A stretch of DNA of 64,000 bases from Gentiana macrophylla (lineage: Eukaryota; Streptophyta; Magnoliopsida; Gentianales; Gentianaceae): positions 110,603,845 to 110,667,844 of the forward strand of contig CM047805.1 in assembly GCA_026214975.1 (NCBI GenBank), given 5' to 3'. Of this stretch, positions 48,213-59,429 are shown piece by piece (positions within the stretch are counted from its first letter, which is position 1; every line of letters starts with the position of its first letter). The position numbers and the translations under genes are program-made. The notes under the pieces were generated by a model. The model made no database searches. It worked only from the letters and a program-made list of their open reading frames with translations, and was not told the DNA's origin.

Positions 48213-50229
48213 ATGGAGCAATACAACATTGACGATGGAATCACCACCAGCCTGGACAACTTCTGTCAAAAATTCTCAAACTCCACTCTTTCAATCCAAA
48301 TTACAAAGAAGATCAAAAAGATTCGAGGATTGGAGAATTTGATTGATACAAAGGTTACTACTTTGTGTCCAGATGGCATCAGAGATTTCTACAGGAATGC
48401 CGAAATCATCAACAATGGAAAAAGCTTCAAAACGACTGTTCAAGATAAAAGCTTCACCGTTGATGAACAGTTGCTTTCCCTGGTGTTCCGTTTAGATATA
48501 ATTGGAGGCTCTTCATCTTTCACATTCGAAATGAAGAAAAGAGCAAACTTTGGAATGTCACTGCAATCAACAAGAAGGAGAAGAATTACAGTGGCTCTAT
48601 TTATCAGCAGAAAGGAGAGTTTGCATTCTTAACCAATACTTCTAACCAGAAACATCATTGGCCATGCTCGAAATTTCTATACTCTCTCAACAGATAAAAT
48701 GAAGATGATTTATGCTATTTGGTTTGAAGAGAGATTTGACTGGAACAAATTTGTTCTCAATCAGTTGATAAAGCAAATTTCAGACGAGAAGGAAAGAGTC
48801 AAAGAAAGAAAAGATATTGGAGAATCTTTTTTACTGAAAAAAGGATTTCCTTATCTAGTGCAAAGGATACTAGATCATTTCTCCATTTCAAAATCCACAC
48901 CAACCCAAGCAAAACTCAAATCAGTGTCCATTGGGACAAAGAAAAGGAAAGTCATCAAGGAAGAAAGTGAAGTTTCTGACTCCAGTTCAAGCGAGATCAT
49001 AAAACTGGATGATAGAACTATAAGAAGGCAGAAGAGGTTGTGGAACAAGTTTCAGTCAAAGGGAACTGAAACTGAGAATGTGATCCAGATTGAGGACGAT
49101 ACTGAGGAGAGTGAACCGATTGAAGAATCTGAAAAGCGAAGGCGATGAAGAATCGGAAGGAAGTGAAGAAAACGAAGGAAGCAAAGCAGATGGCGAAGAT
49201 GATGTAGAAATGGAAGAAGAAAGCGAAAGAGAGATTGAAGAAATCGAAGGAAGTGAATTTCCCACTACCATGTATGGGAATACATGAAGAGAAAAGAGAA
49301 GCGATGGAAGATGCAGTGCAGTGCATCAAGTGAATATGAGGAAGGCGGCGCGGTTCCTCGATGTTCACTTTTACTATCCCTGAGGCCGACATCTCATCCA
49401 GGCTCATGAGGCATCCACAAGCAAATCGACATTTGGAGAATCTACGGTTCAAGAAGCTGAAGTTGAGAAAGCGAAAAATCTGAAAGATTTCATTGAATGT
49501 TTAATCTACTGAATCTACATGAGAAACTATTCAACTCGCATGAACTAATTGGAAGGATACATTATTGAGTTTGAACAAATACTCAAACATCATCACCCTA
49601 CGTAAGTTATTTGAAGATTTCTTTCGCTTATCTTCAAACAAGGGAAGATGAAAGTGTGAGTGATGAAGTTTGTAAGAGAAGATGCGCTAAAGTGAAGAGG
49701 CTTATGCCGGACAAGCGATGGAAGATCAAGGCAGGACAAGTAGATCTTTGATCTACTAACTACTCAAATTGATGAAGAAGCAATTGATGAGTCATTTGAA
49801 GAGGTGATTGCGAAGGAGATTATAAAGACACAAGAACCGAGGATGATGAGGAAGCCGCAGATTAAAGAAGTGTTGAGTATCGAGAAAGAAGCTTTATGTC
49901 TGTGTCAAATCTCTTGAAAAGCCGAGATAAGGAGACACAAACAAAGGGGAAAGCGAAAAGAAATCGAGGAAAATAAGGAGGAAAAAGAAAAACTTAATCT
50001 CATTTCAGAGGAAGAAGAGAAATTGATGGGAGAAGAACTCAAAGAAATTCTGATCAAGTTCAAAAACCAAGAGGATGAAGAAGGAAACAGATTGCTGAAT
50101 GAATATCTGGAAATCAAGCCGAGAGATGGTGAGTCAGTTGAAGAAAGAAAAGAAAGAAGACTTTTGGAGACGAAGAGGAGCATTCTTTTTGGAGAAAAGT
50201 TAATGACACTGGAAAATGAAAAGATGTAA
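48213..50229 (+). pseudogene. env-like ORF remnant of element E
   Basis: Frames 48,213-48,632, 48,699-49,148, 49,090-49,287 and 50,023-50,229 follow one another. The first begins MEQYNIDDGITTSLDNF and has a DGIRDFYRNAEI block. The second has YAIWFEERFDWNKFVLNQLIK. A very acidic Glu/Ser-rich stretch follows (about 49,060-49,260). The frame shifts at about 49,135-49,145, within a run of GCGA motifs. From 49,290 to 50,020 no long frame remains. It matches the position of the extra 3' ORF in elements A and B. Confidence 0.68.
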
Positions 50230-50372
50230 TCTAATTCAGTTTTTAACTCAGTCTGCTCTATTTTGATTCTTGTAATAAACTTGGTTGTTCTATTTTGCTA
50301 TCATAAAATGTTTTGTTATGATTTCGTGCACTATTCCTTTATTATTGCTTTTAGGGAGGGTTATGATACATC

Positions 50373-50389
50373 ATCAAAAAGGGGGAAAT
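50373..50389 (+). other. polypurine tract of element E
   Basis: ATCAAAAAGGGGGAAAT immediately precedes the 3' LTR (TGTTGG at 50,390). It is the same tract as in element B at 10,533-10,548. Confidence 0.88.
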
Positions 50390-52060
50390 TGTTGGAAATA
50401 TTATTTATGTTTTGATGATGATTCGTCACGAAATTAGACAAATCACTTACAACCCATGATGATGAAGTCGTAACTAACTGTTATAGTGCATAATAAAAGA
50501 AGAAGCAAGAAATGGTCTAGAGACAAATGTATAAGTTCTATCTAGAGTCTGAACCTTGTATAGGTTATTTCAGACAAGCATTGTAATAGAATAGGAACTA
50601 GGCGAGCAATTTGAGCCACAACAAGAAAAGCGAGTTATAGCAAGAAAAGCGAGTATGCACTTAAAGAGGCGAGGTTCAAACTCGGCTATGATAAAACTAA
50701 AGAAGCGAGGACATAGACTCGGTTGTTGAGGATTGAAGAAGCGAGGTGGCAAACTCGATTAGAAAGTCGATTAAGTCGTGATTATAAGTCGGGATTCGAG
50801 GCAAGTCTGTGGTGACCAAGGCGAGTTATAGAGATCATGTAAGCGAATAATCTTAAGGACAAAGATTATCGATTACCTGGAAAAGAAGAAACTGAATGGT
50901 GTACTCTGACTTAGTGAATTAAAGTCAGATGTTAAGTAAACAAGGGACTCAGTTTTGAAGAAGAGTAGAAAACTGAGTTAAGGCCTTGATTGAATTTAAA
51001 CTATCAATACGACAAAAGATCGTACATATGAACGTTGGCTAAATGACAAGTGTAACGGCTACAAGAGCTAGTAACCGTCACATCACCGCAATAAATACAC
51101 AAGAGAATCACTCATGATAGATGAGAGGAGGATCAGAAATAGAGCTTTACAAGCATACATTCAAGATCCAAATCCAGATCCATAAAAATCAGATCATATT
51201 TATTCAGATAAAGGGGAGCCAACGACATTGCCTTGAAAACTTCAAAGGAAGATCCAGTAACCCGTAAAGGGGGAATGAAGGCATCTTGGAGCTACAAAGT
51301 CAGATCCAGAAAAATCAAACAGCTCACTGAATTAATCTTTGATTAATTCTAAACCTAACCTTTGTGAAAAAGGGTTGGCTGTGCATAGTTTGAAGAGAGC
51401 AATTCTACCTTTCTTCATACGGTGTTGCTCAAGCTGATTGGTGCGATCTGGATTTGTGTATGTGAGTGGTGAGGTGGTGAAGGAGCAATTCCACCTCCGA
51501 AAGATCGAGCAGCAGAGTGAAGGAGCAATCTCACATTTCTTCATTTTGTGTAAGCAAGTGAAACTAGGGTGTCGTGAAGGAATTTGTCATAGTGCTAGGA
51601 TTTTGTAATGGTTATTTCATTATTCTAGTGATACCTCCCACGCCACGAGGAGAAGGGGAGGCGTGACGGGATTACACCACCGGAACTTCCATAAACAAAT
51701 CTTGTGTTGATTTACTTTATGCATCTGTGTTTGTTTTATTTATTGCATTATCTGTCAGCAAACACCAGACACCGAGTCAGCACTTAATTGATAGATAGAA
51801 GGTCTAGTTTTCTATTTACACATCTATTGCACTAAAGGCTAGTTATATCCGCTGCCAGTTAACGAGACTAAATATAAGTCAGTAATAACTTATATTCAGT
51901 TAAGCTAACTGAACTCCGCACAAGTTAAAGGGGCGAGGCGAAGATCAGTTTAAGTTTCGAGAGAGAAACTCGTTCTGGGACTTTTCGATTCGAGATTAGT
52001 TTTTGGTGACAAGTTTATTCACCCCCCTAAACTTGTGTTAGCCTTTCCAAGGGACCAACA
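50390..52060 (+). repeat. 3' LTR of element E (1,671 bp)
   Basis: It starts TGTTGGAAATATTATT and ends GGGACCAACA, followed by the GTTAC duplication. It shows the empty site for the gypsy insertion (AGAATCACTC at about 51,112). The TATA position reads CCGCAATAAATAC rather than CCCCTATAAATAC, so the box is weaker than in the 5' LTR. Blocks 50,604-50,875, 51,427-51,520 and 51,930-52,010 differ densely from the 5' LTR. Confidence 0.92.
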
Positions 52061-52840
52061 GTTACCATGTAAATAGAATCCTATCACTGTAATAATATCC
52101 ATACGGTCGTTCGTTGAGTGTCAAACATCAACGACCGTATCTTATAATCTGAATATCATACTCTCTCGAAGTAACTCATTTACTTCCACTTTGCAAAGAA
52201 TCACGATAGTAAGACATTCCTTATAAGAAGGCCCTTTCGGATATTCACCCCTACTGATAGGGTATGCGATTTCCGGACGACCAAACATGTATACTCTGTG
52301 GCTAGGGGAAACCTCATAGTGTCAAAGCATGACAATCCACACCGTGATGCCATGAAGACTCCGGTCTTAGGATAATTACACAACCACCACATAGTGTGAC
52401 ACTTAACAGTGTAATGGGTCAGTCTAATGTATGCATTCTCTAATACACGTCCACGTACAGTTCAAGTGTCTCTACACTTTGATAGACGAGATCTATCCCT
52501 GCCCTTAAAGACAGAAGACATCTAATACGTGCTAGCCTGTTTGTACTATCAATGCCATGTTTAATAGTACATAATCCTAGAGACATTTAAGTATCAAACT
52601 TATTAAAGTGATTAGAGATCTCATCAACCATAATCGCCTATCATGGTTTCTCTGTCACAGTTTAATACTAAGGACGTTATCATATAATAATTCATAATTG
52701 GTTTTTTAAAAGAACAAATATACGACAACAGAAAAGCCATTTAATATATATGTATAAACATAAAGAAATAGTAGAAATGATACGACATGGTCGGATTCGG
52801 TCCAAACCGATTGGGTTTAGGACACTATTTCAACACCATA

Positions 52841-55800
52841 TACGTTGCACACAGCCCAACCAATGAAACTGTCGTAATACTTGTCCACTCCGTACCCTCC
52901 ATCTTCATGATCAACTAAGGACATGCATTTGTTGTAGACATATTCTTTTCCATCAAATATGGCTATATAATGATCCTTGTTTGCCATCAATTCATGTTGC
53001 AACGCTTTTCTCACCTCTGTCCAAGCACTCTCTTCAAGCCCTATTCCGTGTGCTATTACTCTAAAGCCGAAATTTCCATCCGGAGCTACATTAACCATTG
53101 ATGAAATGTGCTCACGAACATTTGGTGGAAAATATTTAAGATACCTATCTATGTATCCAATAGTGGAACATATAGCCATTGAAACCTTTGCACATTTGAA
53201 TGGTGCCCGAGTACTTGGAGATTTTTTCTTTTTGGCAGAAGAAACACCTTGAGATGAATGTGGAGTTGGGGTAACACTTGATAATTTTTGCTCAATTCGT
53301 TCAACCAACCTCATCTCCCTCTTAGTTGAGTCGTTCTCCACCAACTTCCCATTGTTTCCGAATCCCTTAGGCCGGCCACGAATTGCCGTTTTCGTTTTGG
53401 GCTCTTGCAACACCGTATTAATAGGTTGACAAATGTCTGTATCTTCATTATCAACCTCTGTCTCTCCCACACTTCTGCCATCTTCAGTTTTTCTTCTAAG
53501 GCACGCAAATCTGGCACGTAGTCTAAATCCGATTCTTTTGGAGGTGGCCCTTTGATATCTAGGGTCTTTCAATGAACATTGATCGATGATAGAGGGATGC
53601 ATCCGGGCTTCTTCTTAAGCCTTTCCATCTCATGTCTACATGGAAATCCATGTGTCTTTCTAATAGTACATCCACACTCCTTATTCAACGCATTGCTATC
53701 ATCGGTTTTTTTCAACTCATCATACAACAAGTCCAATTCGTGTATAGATACATGATGTTTAAGATCTTTAAAAAACGGCTCATCTTTGAATTTTTTAGGC
53801 TTCATGAAAAGAGATAACTCAAAGGATTTTTCGATGTTTTTTATCTCTTGAGGAATCAAGCAAAAACCGGCTTCCCACTCCGCAACCAAGTCCCCAAGTC
53901 CGGTTTTTAGCCAATTTTTAAACACTGAATGAATTCCCTCAACTCTCAAGGTTGATGTGTTTCCTAGATGAAACACAGAGTTCGTCCATGCCGAGACGAA
54001 TGTCTCCTTGTGTGCGTTCAACCATGTAGATAAAACGTAACTCATGGCATCTTCACTAAAAGTCTTCTCACACTCTTCCAGTCGCTCATTCAACTCTTCT
54101 TCTGAGTTTGCTTTAACAACCTCTGTCCATGCTGTCATTAAATCCTGCCAACCTTCACTCGTAGTCTTCATCTTCAAATTCGACACAAGACCTTTCTCAA
54201 TAGGCCACTGATATAACAAGTTCTTTGTTTTTGGAAATACCACCCGTACTGCGTTCATTAAAGCTTCTTACCAATCTGCCACGATACAACATATTCACTC
54301 GATTTGGTCTCCAATTGCTTGGAAAAGCTATTCAAAGCCAATGTGTAATTGTCTTCCCCCTCCAAACATAGCAGTACAAATCCAACGGAAAATGACATGT
54401 CCGTTGACGTAACGCCAACAATCTTCAAAAGGTGCATCTTGTACTTGTTTGTCTTGTAGGTGCAATCCATAAGCATGACAGAAGGAAAGCACCTTGCAAG
54501 GGACAAGCTTTCGTTAAAGGCCCAAATACATCCTGCGCTACGTTTCGTTCATCATGCCTACAATGAACGAAGGATGTGGTATTATCCGCCAAATTGTAAA
54601 CCTCTTGCATCACTGTCCGACCTTCTCGTTCTTTCTTCCTTATCTTAGAATGAATGTTATAGATCGTCTTTTGTGACGTACAATTTTTCTCATCTTTATC
54701 TCTTAACATCCGTAGTATGTTTCTAGGCAAAATGTTGTTTCGAGTCATTGTTGCAACAGCATCAACATGTTCTTTATCAATCCGACCAAGGCATGCATGA
54801 CCCTCATCATACTTGAATGATTTGTGGTTATGTATACCATTCAAGACTTTTATGGTTCACACCTCCCTAAACTTATCCTTCATGATTTTCAATACAAATG
54901 GACATCAACATTTCCTTGTAGACGATTCCCTTGGCTTATTCTTTCCGGTAGTGCCAACTTTTTTCTCGTACTTTCCTCCTTTGCAGTGATCCCTTGGCAA
55001 TCCACCCTTCTAACATTGGAATGTGATGAACGGTGTCCACTTTCCGGTCATGTTAGATCTCATTTTCACAATGACGACACCATTCGCTCTTGCCAATGCC
55101 TTGAGGTGCTTTGTGACGGATTCATGCAAATCAAATACATGTGAACAATATATAAATGTAATGCATACAACATCAATTTTAAAATGCACAAATATTGAAA
55201 CTGTATAACTGTTAAGTACATACTTGATCAGTTGTAAAAACTGAAGACATATCGGTCGATAACACTTCAGGTGTGTCACCCCTCAAGGCAAGCGTGGTAT
55301 CTCCAAGATTATTAAGATGTTCTTGATCCTCATCGATTATTTCATCAACCAAATGCTACAAAAACGTACATTTTTATTAACTACAGTCAGAGTCAATCGG
55401 GATAAGCATAACATGATAACATATTCACTTAATGTTTTCTTACCTTAAAATACTCGCCGTCGTCGTCTTATACTGGCCCCACATTATTGCTCTTGTCACT
55501 ATTTGTTTCATCACATTGTTTCTACATATGAAATATTAAAGAAAACAATTAAATGGTAGTTCAATAAACATGAATGCAAAAGTGTTTTTAAAAATACACA
55601 AAATGTCAACACATGTGACGTTTCCATTGCTAAACGAACGTCATTACCATTGACGTTCAGAATGAACTGGGGATCAGTCACTCACTGAACCAAACATCAT
55701 CCATGCCGGCGTTACGTGCAACAATGCAATGTCACCCACACCGGCGTTGATTCTGTTTCTGAACGTCATCCCCACAAACGTTCAGACATTACAAGTCTGT

Positions 55801-56222
55801 TACGGATTACACTGTAAACGTTAGTGTGAGGGACGTTCATAAGGCCATACGGGCGTCGGTCGGTGGCGACGCTCTTAGCTTCTAGCGGGACGCTTAACGA
55901 ATCGAACGCCGGAAATGCCCTAGGACGATCAAAAACAGCAAAAAAACCAAAATTTCTTCCACCAATGAATGTCTACCATGGTAATATGCATGTAGGAGGC
56001 TTACCCATTCACTTAACTCACACATTAAACATCAAAAAACGATTTCTAGACTAAGAAATTACCACATTTGAGGCTTCCATCTCCTTCTCCACTTGGCTAA
56101 AAAATGGTATGTCTTCAAGTGAGATTTCTATATCTTCTTCATTGCAATGTGTGTGTTGATTGATTTGAGTTGATTCAAGATGATGATCTTTAAATTTTGT
56201 ATTTGATGAAGATGAAGGTTCC
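52841..56222 (-). pseudogene. FAR1-like / MULE transposase / SWIM / OTU gene, broken
   Basis: On the minus strand the gene starts MEPSSSSNTKF (about 56,222) with a donor GT near 56,060. A FAR1-like DNA-binding block follows (HLKALARANGVV, about 55,100). Then come LMDCTYKTNKYKM, with the first Asp of the MULE catalytic triad (about 54,460), the transposase core (54,258-53,650), a SWIM zinc finger CGCTIRKTHGFPCRHEM (about 53,690-53,640), a basic linker and an OTU domain (about 53,110-52,841). In the OTU active site DGNC reads DGNF, so the catalytic Cys is lost. Breaks: a stop after GPV (about 55,470), frameshifts near 55,010, 54,440, 54,260 and 53,585. The OTU end lies at 39,791-40,172. Confidence 0.85.
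55603..55836. repeat. right subterminal palindrome array (6 copies)
   Basis: Copies of the 19-bp palindrome ACGTCA-N7-TGACGT start at 55,603, 55,638, 55,694, 55,729, 55,763 and 55,818, again always with a 7-bp spacer. Copy 2 is perfect in both half-sites; others carry changes such as ATGTCA or CGGCGT. The array lies in an intron-like noncoding stretch of the transposase gene, about 745 bp from the right end of the element. Confidence 0.85.
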
Positions 56223-56582
56223 ATGGTTTTTGTTCATGTGGAGGTGATGAAGTGAGGAAGAAGATGAAGTGAGATGGTGAAAGAAGATGAGGTGGTGGTG
56301 GTGGAAGAAGATGGGTTTATTTTTTGGTGATTAAGGAGGTTGTATTTGTATGTTTAATGTTTTTTCAGTTTTGATTAGGTTAGTGGATTAGATTAATAGA
56401 AGGATAATATTGTATGATTAATTTTTTAGAGGACTAGTTAGCATTTTATAAAAATTGTGGTGTAATAAGTAGTTTTATTATTATTTTTGTGGTGTGTGAA
56501 GTAAGAAATTAATAAAAATATTCATGTGGTGCCGATAGTATATTTTTGTGGTGCTTTAAATTAAAAAGGGTGTGTCGATAAG

Positions 56583-56583
<1 letters not shown>

Positions 56584-56665
<82 letters not shown>

Positions 56666-56667
56666 TA
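56584..56667. repeat. (TA)n microsatellite
   Basis: About 70 bp of pure TA repeat followed by a short AC repeat. It abuts the right end of the Mutator-like element and the first Stowaway MITE, and hides any target duplication of the former. Confidence 0.95.
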
Positions 56668-56935
56668 CTACCTCCGTCCAAAACGTAAGTCTATTTAGTT
56701 TTTTTTGTTTTGTCCTATAATATACATCCATTTACATAACCAATGAAGCGTTTATTATATTTTCTACTTTTACCTCTCATTTATTATTTACCCATCCACT
56801 TTTCCCTAATTTGCATTAATAACAGTTAAATGTCATTTCAGATTTTTTTATCAAAATTAATGACACATAACCTATTTAACCAACTTTTTAAATCTGTGTT
56901 AAAAACCCAAATAAACTTACCATTTGGGACGGAAG
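56668..56935. mobile_element. Stowaway-like MITE 1 (268 bp)
   Basis: The ends CTACCTCCGTCC and GGGACGGAAG are inverted repeats, flanked by TA on both sides (56,666-56,667; 56,936-56,937). This is the plant Tc1/mariner MITE type. No ORF. Confidence 0.8.
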
Positions 56936-57144
56936 TATATATGTTATAAAATATGTGATATCCCTCTTCTATTAAGAGTTAAGAATGCTCCTTCCACAAT
57001 GGTCCACGTATGTGTTAATGGAGCATGTGACACGTGTTTTTTTCCTGTGTATTTTTTTCTTTGTGTAATACTAATAGTTATAGTTATGATAGATATATTA
57101 TGGGTAAGATTTTTTTTTTATTTTCTCTTACTCATTATTAATTA

Positions 57145-57671
57145 CTACCTCCGTCCCATAAAAAGTGTCCATAACGGAAAAATGAATTGTCCCATAAAAA
57201 GTGTTCATTTAAATTTCCAATACATCATTAAATACATTTTTTTTCCAATCATACCCCTATTTTAACATTTAATTTTCCATAATCCTTTCATATTCCAAAA
57301 CAAGCATTTATGATTAGTTAAGGATATACTCCCTCCGTCCCACAATATAAGGCATTTTGGCCATTTCACACATTTTAAGAAATCCTAATAAATAAGTTAC
57401 TTTTTAAAATTTCAATGTAAAAAAGTGTATTATTTTCTGGGATTAACTAATAATATTGTTTTGGTTAGTGTGAAAGTGAAAACAATGCAATTAATATTGT
57501 ATTGGAAGGTGAGAAGGGCTTATATTTTGGGACACCATGAAAAGGTTAAAAAGACTTATATTGCGGGACGGAGGGAGTATTTGTCTATTCATTCTTAAAA
57601 TACAACACATTAATTAATTCCTTAATCTCCGTGTCCAACAAAAAGTGGACACTTTTGTGGGACGGAGGCAG
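57145..57671. mobile_element. Stowaway-like MITE 2, host of MITE 3
   Basis: The ends CTACCTCCGTCCCATAAAAA and TTTTGTGGGACGGAGGCAG are inverted repeats flanked by TA. An AAGTGTCCA block near the left end and its inverse TGGACACTT near the right confirm the pairing. Without MITE 3 its length is about 276 bp. Confidence 0.82.
57329..57577. mobile_element. Stowaway-like MITE 3 (249 bp) inside MITE 2
   Basis: The ends CTCCCTCCGTCCCACAATAT and ATATTGCGGGACGGAGGGAG are flanked by TA (57,327-57,328; 57,578-57,579). The ends are closer to the classic Stowaway sequence and better preserved than those of MITE 2. Confidence 0.88.
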
Positions 57672-59425
57672 TATCTCTTTAATGCTCCATGTTCAGTTCT
57701 CTTCTTGCCTGGAAGATTCTCTCCGTTGAATTGATGTAATATTAAAAAAAAACGCAGCTTTGGACACAGAGGCATACTCGATCTCCACAATTTGCCTTAT
57801 CTAACGGCTGAATCCAAATTCGGTCCCCTCATATGCAGCAAGGTTTCAAATCCCAGTCAAATTGGAGCAGGCGGTGAGGTGGTCCGACGAATTGCATGTT
57901 GGATAATAGCATGAAGACAGTTCTTTTGTCAAAGATTGTCTAATCAGAGCATTGAGATAAGCAGATTCAATGATGCAAGTGTAGCAAAGGCTTTACACAT
58001 TGAACTATTGCGGGATTCAACTTCAGTCTCAGTCTTCTAGGTGAATTCTACATTCTTTTGGCTTCTTTATATTCCAGCCTTGAAAGCATTGCCATCACAC
58101 AATTAACATTTCTTTATTTCTCACAAAGAAAGTAAAAGCAGAAATTCCTCGGTGCATTTACCCCAATTTGAGCAGACTCATTTATTGCTCTTTCATTCCA
58201 AGGTATAGTTTTTCTTTACTCTTTAATTATTTTGCTAATCTGCATTTATTAGAGCAGGGTCTACTTTTTTTGAGGTTTTGTACAGTTTGTTGCTGATATG
58301 CCTATCATTTGAAGGTATAATGGTTGTCTTTTAACATTTATTGACATGTATGTTGATTTTGTGCCGTTTTACAGCTGATTCTTTATATAAATATTGTCTT
58401 GTAACATTTATCGACTTGCATGTTCGTTTAATGAAGTGTGTCGTTTTAAGTTTACTATAATACTATGGCTGTTAGAAATTTGATTGCATTCGTGGCATGT
58501 ACACATAGTTATCTTGCACCTTTTGTCCTATATGGTTGATGGAAAAACAAAAAAAATGATGTATTAAATGTGGCTTTGGTATTTTTTTTTAACACTTTGG
58601 GATTTAGGTATTTTAGATGAAATGTCATTAAAAAATGGTTCTATTTGGTTTCAATGAGTTGTCTTTTGGGGCTAGACCATCTTGTGTTGGATGTTATTTC
58701 AAAGCTTTATGGTCCTATGGCTCACAATATTGTCTTCCCGTTTTAATCCCATTGATGGACAATGGAAAAAGGTGTTTGGTATGTTTGTTACAAACTGAAA
58801 ATTTTATAGCTATTGCTCATTTCTTATCACAAAGATTCTTTTCTGAAGATATCTGTATCATGGACAAGGTTGCTTTTCCTCTTACAATATTTAGGATTGA
58901 GTGACTTTTCATACTTCTGATTTAAATGAAACCTCGATCAAACCAGCAACTCTGAAATCCATGAGTCGGATTCTTCGATAGATATAATCTTAGTCTTATT
59001 TAAACTTATTTTTACTTCCTATATGTGTCAGTATAAACATGTATTCTGTTTGGGGTAGCACTTGGTATTGTGTCTTGGCTCAGTGATGTGCACTTTCCCG
59101 CGCTTGTGTTTTGTGATTCTGCTAGTGTATTTTATTATTGGTATGGTATTTATGAGATTTGTATTCTTTTTGTCTAATGTTTCGCTTGCAGGTTCTATCA
59201 AACGTTCTTTGGCGATAGGCTTTCATTTGCACCTGTGTTGTTCACTCAACTCCAATGGCTATCCACAGGTACTTAAAACTGACGGTTATGGTGTGATGTT
59301 GGTTTTGTTAGTACTTTAAATATATTTGTAGAAAAAAAAATTGCCATGCTTTCTACGGTTTAGCTTCGTTTGTTGCAAGAGCCCTGTTGTTGCTCACTCC
59401 CTTGTCTATTGTGATATATTCTTAG
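57672..59425. other. no clear gene; probably left part of the Helitron
   Basis: No protein family is recognised. A GT-AG bounded segment at about 59,191-59,269 and several short frames could be old exons, but none matches a family I know. No convincing Helitron 5' end (TC after A) could be fixed. Confidence 0.4.
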
Positions 59426-59429
59426 CAAT

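Larger units (their letters stand above)
41299..52060 (+). mobile_element. SIRE-like copia element E, pol missing, TSD GTTAC
   Basis: Both LTRs start TGTTGGAAATATTATT and end GGGACCAACA. GTTAC flanks the element at 41,294-41,298 and 52,061-52,065. The internal part (47,020-50,389) is only 3.4 kb: primer-binding site, a gag-tail-like ORF, then directly the env-like ORF. No integrase, reverse transcriptase or RNase H motif is present. It is therefore a non-autonomous deletion derivative that must have used proteins of a full relative. Its 5' LTR is split by a gypsy derivative. Confidence 0.92.
40178..52835 (-). mobile_element. solo LTR of family C with nested insertions, TSD CCATA
   Basis: On the minus strand the LTR starts TGTTGAAATAGTGTCC (52,835) and ends GATTTCCAAACA (40,178). 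It is flanked by CCATA at 40,173-40,177 and 52,836-52,840. After removing element E and one copy of GTTAC, its own length is about 1,891 bp. No internal domain is present, so it is a solo LTR. A TATA box (TTATAAAAGGG on the minus strand) lies near 40,541-40,552. A homologue in the opposite orientation is at 11,941-13,250. The lineage (copia versus other) is not proven. Confidence 0.9.
36533..56581. mobile_element. Mutator-like element with plant mobile domain ORF and OTU-bearing transposase gene
   Basis: The ends CTATCGACACACC (36,533) and GGTGTGTCGATA (56,569-56,580) are inverted copies, and A/T-rich stretches with CACCAC/GTGGTG follow inward on both sides. Inside are a plant mobile domain ORF (+, left) and a FAR1-MULE-SWIM-OTU gene (-, right) that converge. 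Both subterminal zones carry the same palindrome array. Of about 20 kb, some 12.7 kb is later nested insertion (40,178-52,835), leaving an element of about 7.4 kb. No 9-bp target duplication was found, so exact ends are uncertain. Confidence 0.68.

Noticed and set aside
56924..57265. 113-codon ORF between MITEs
   Set aside because: It spans the end of MITE 1 and the start of MITE 2 and has no recognisable domain.
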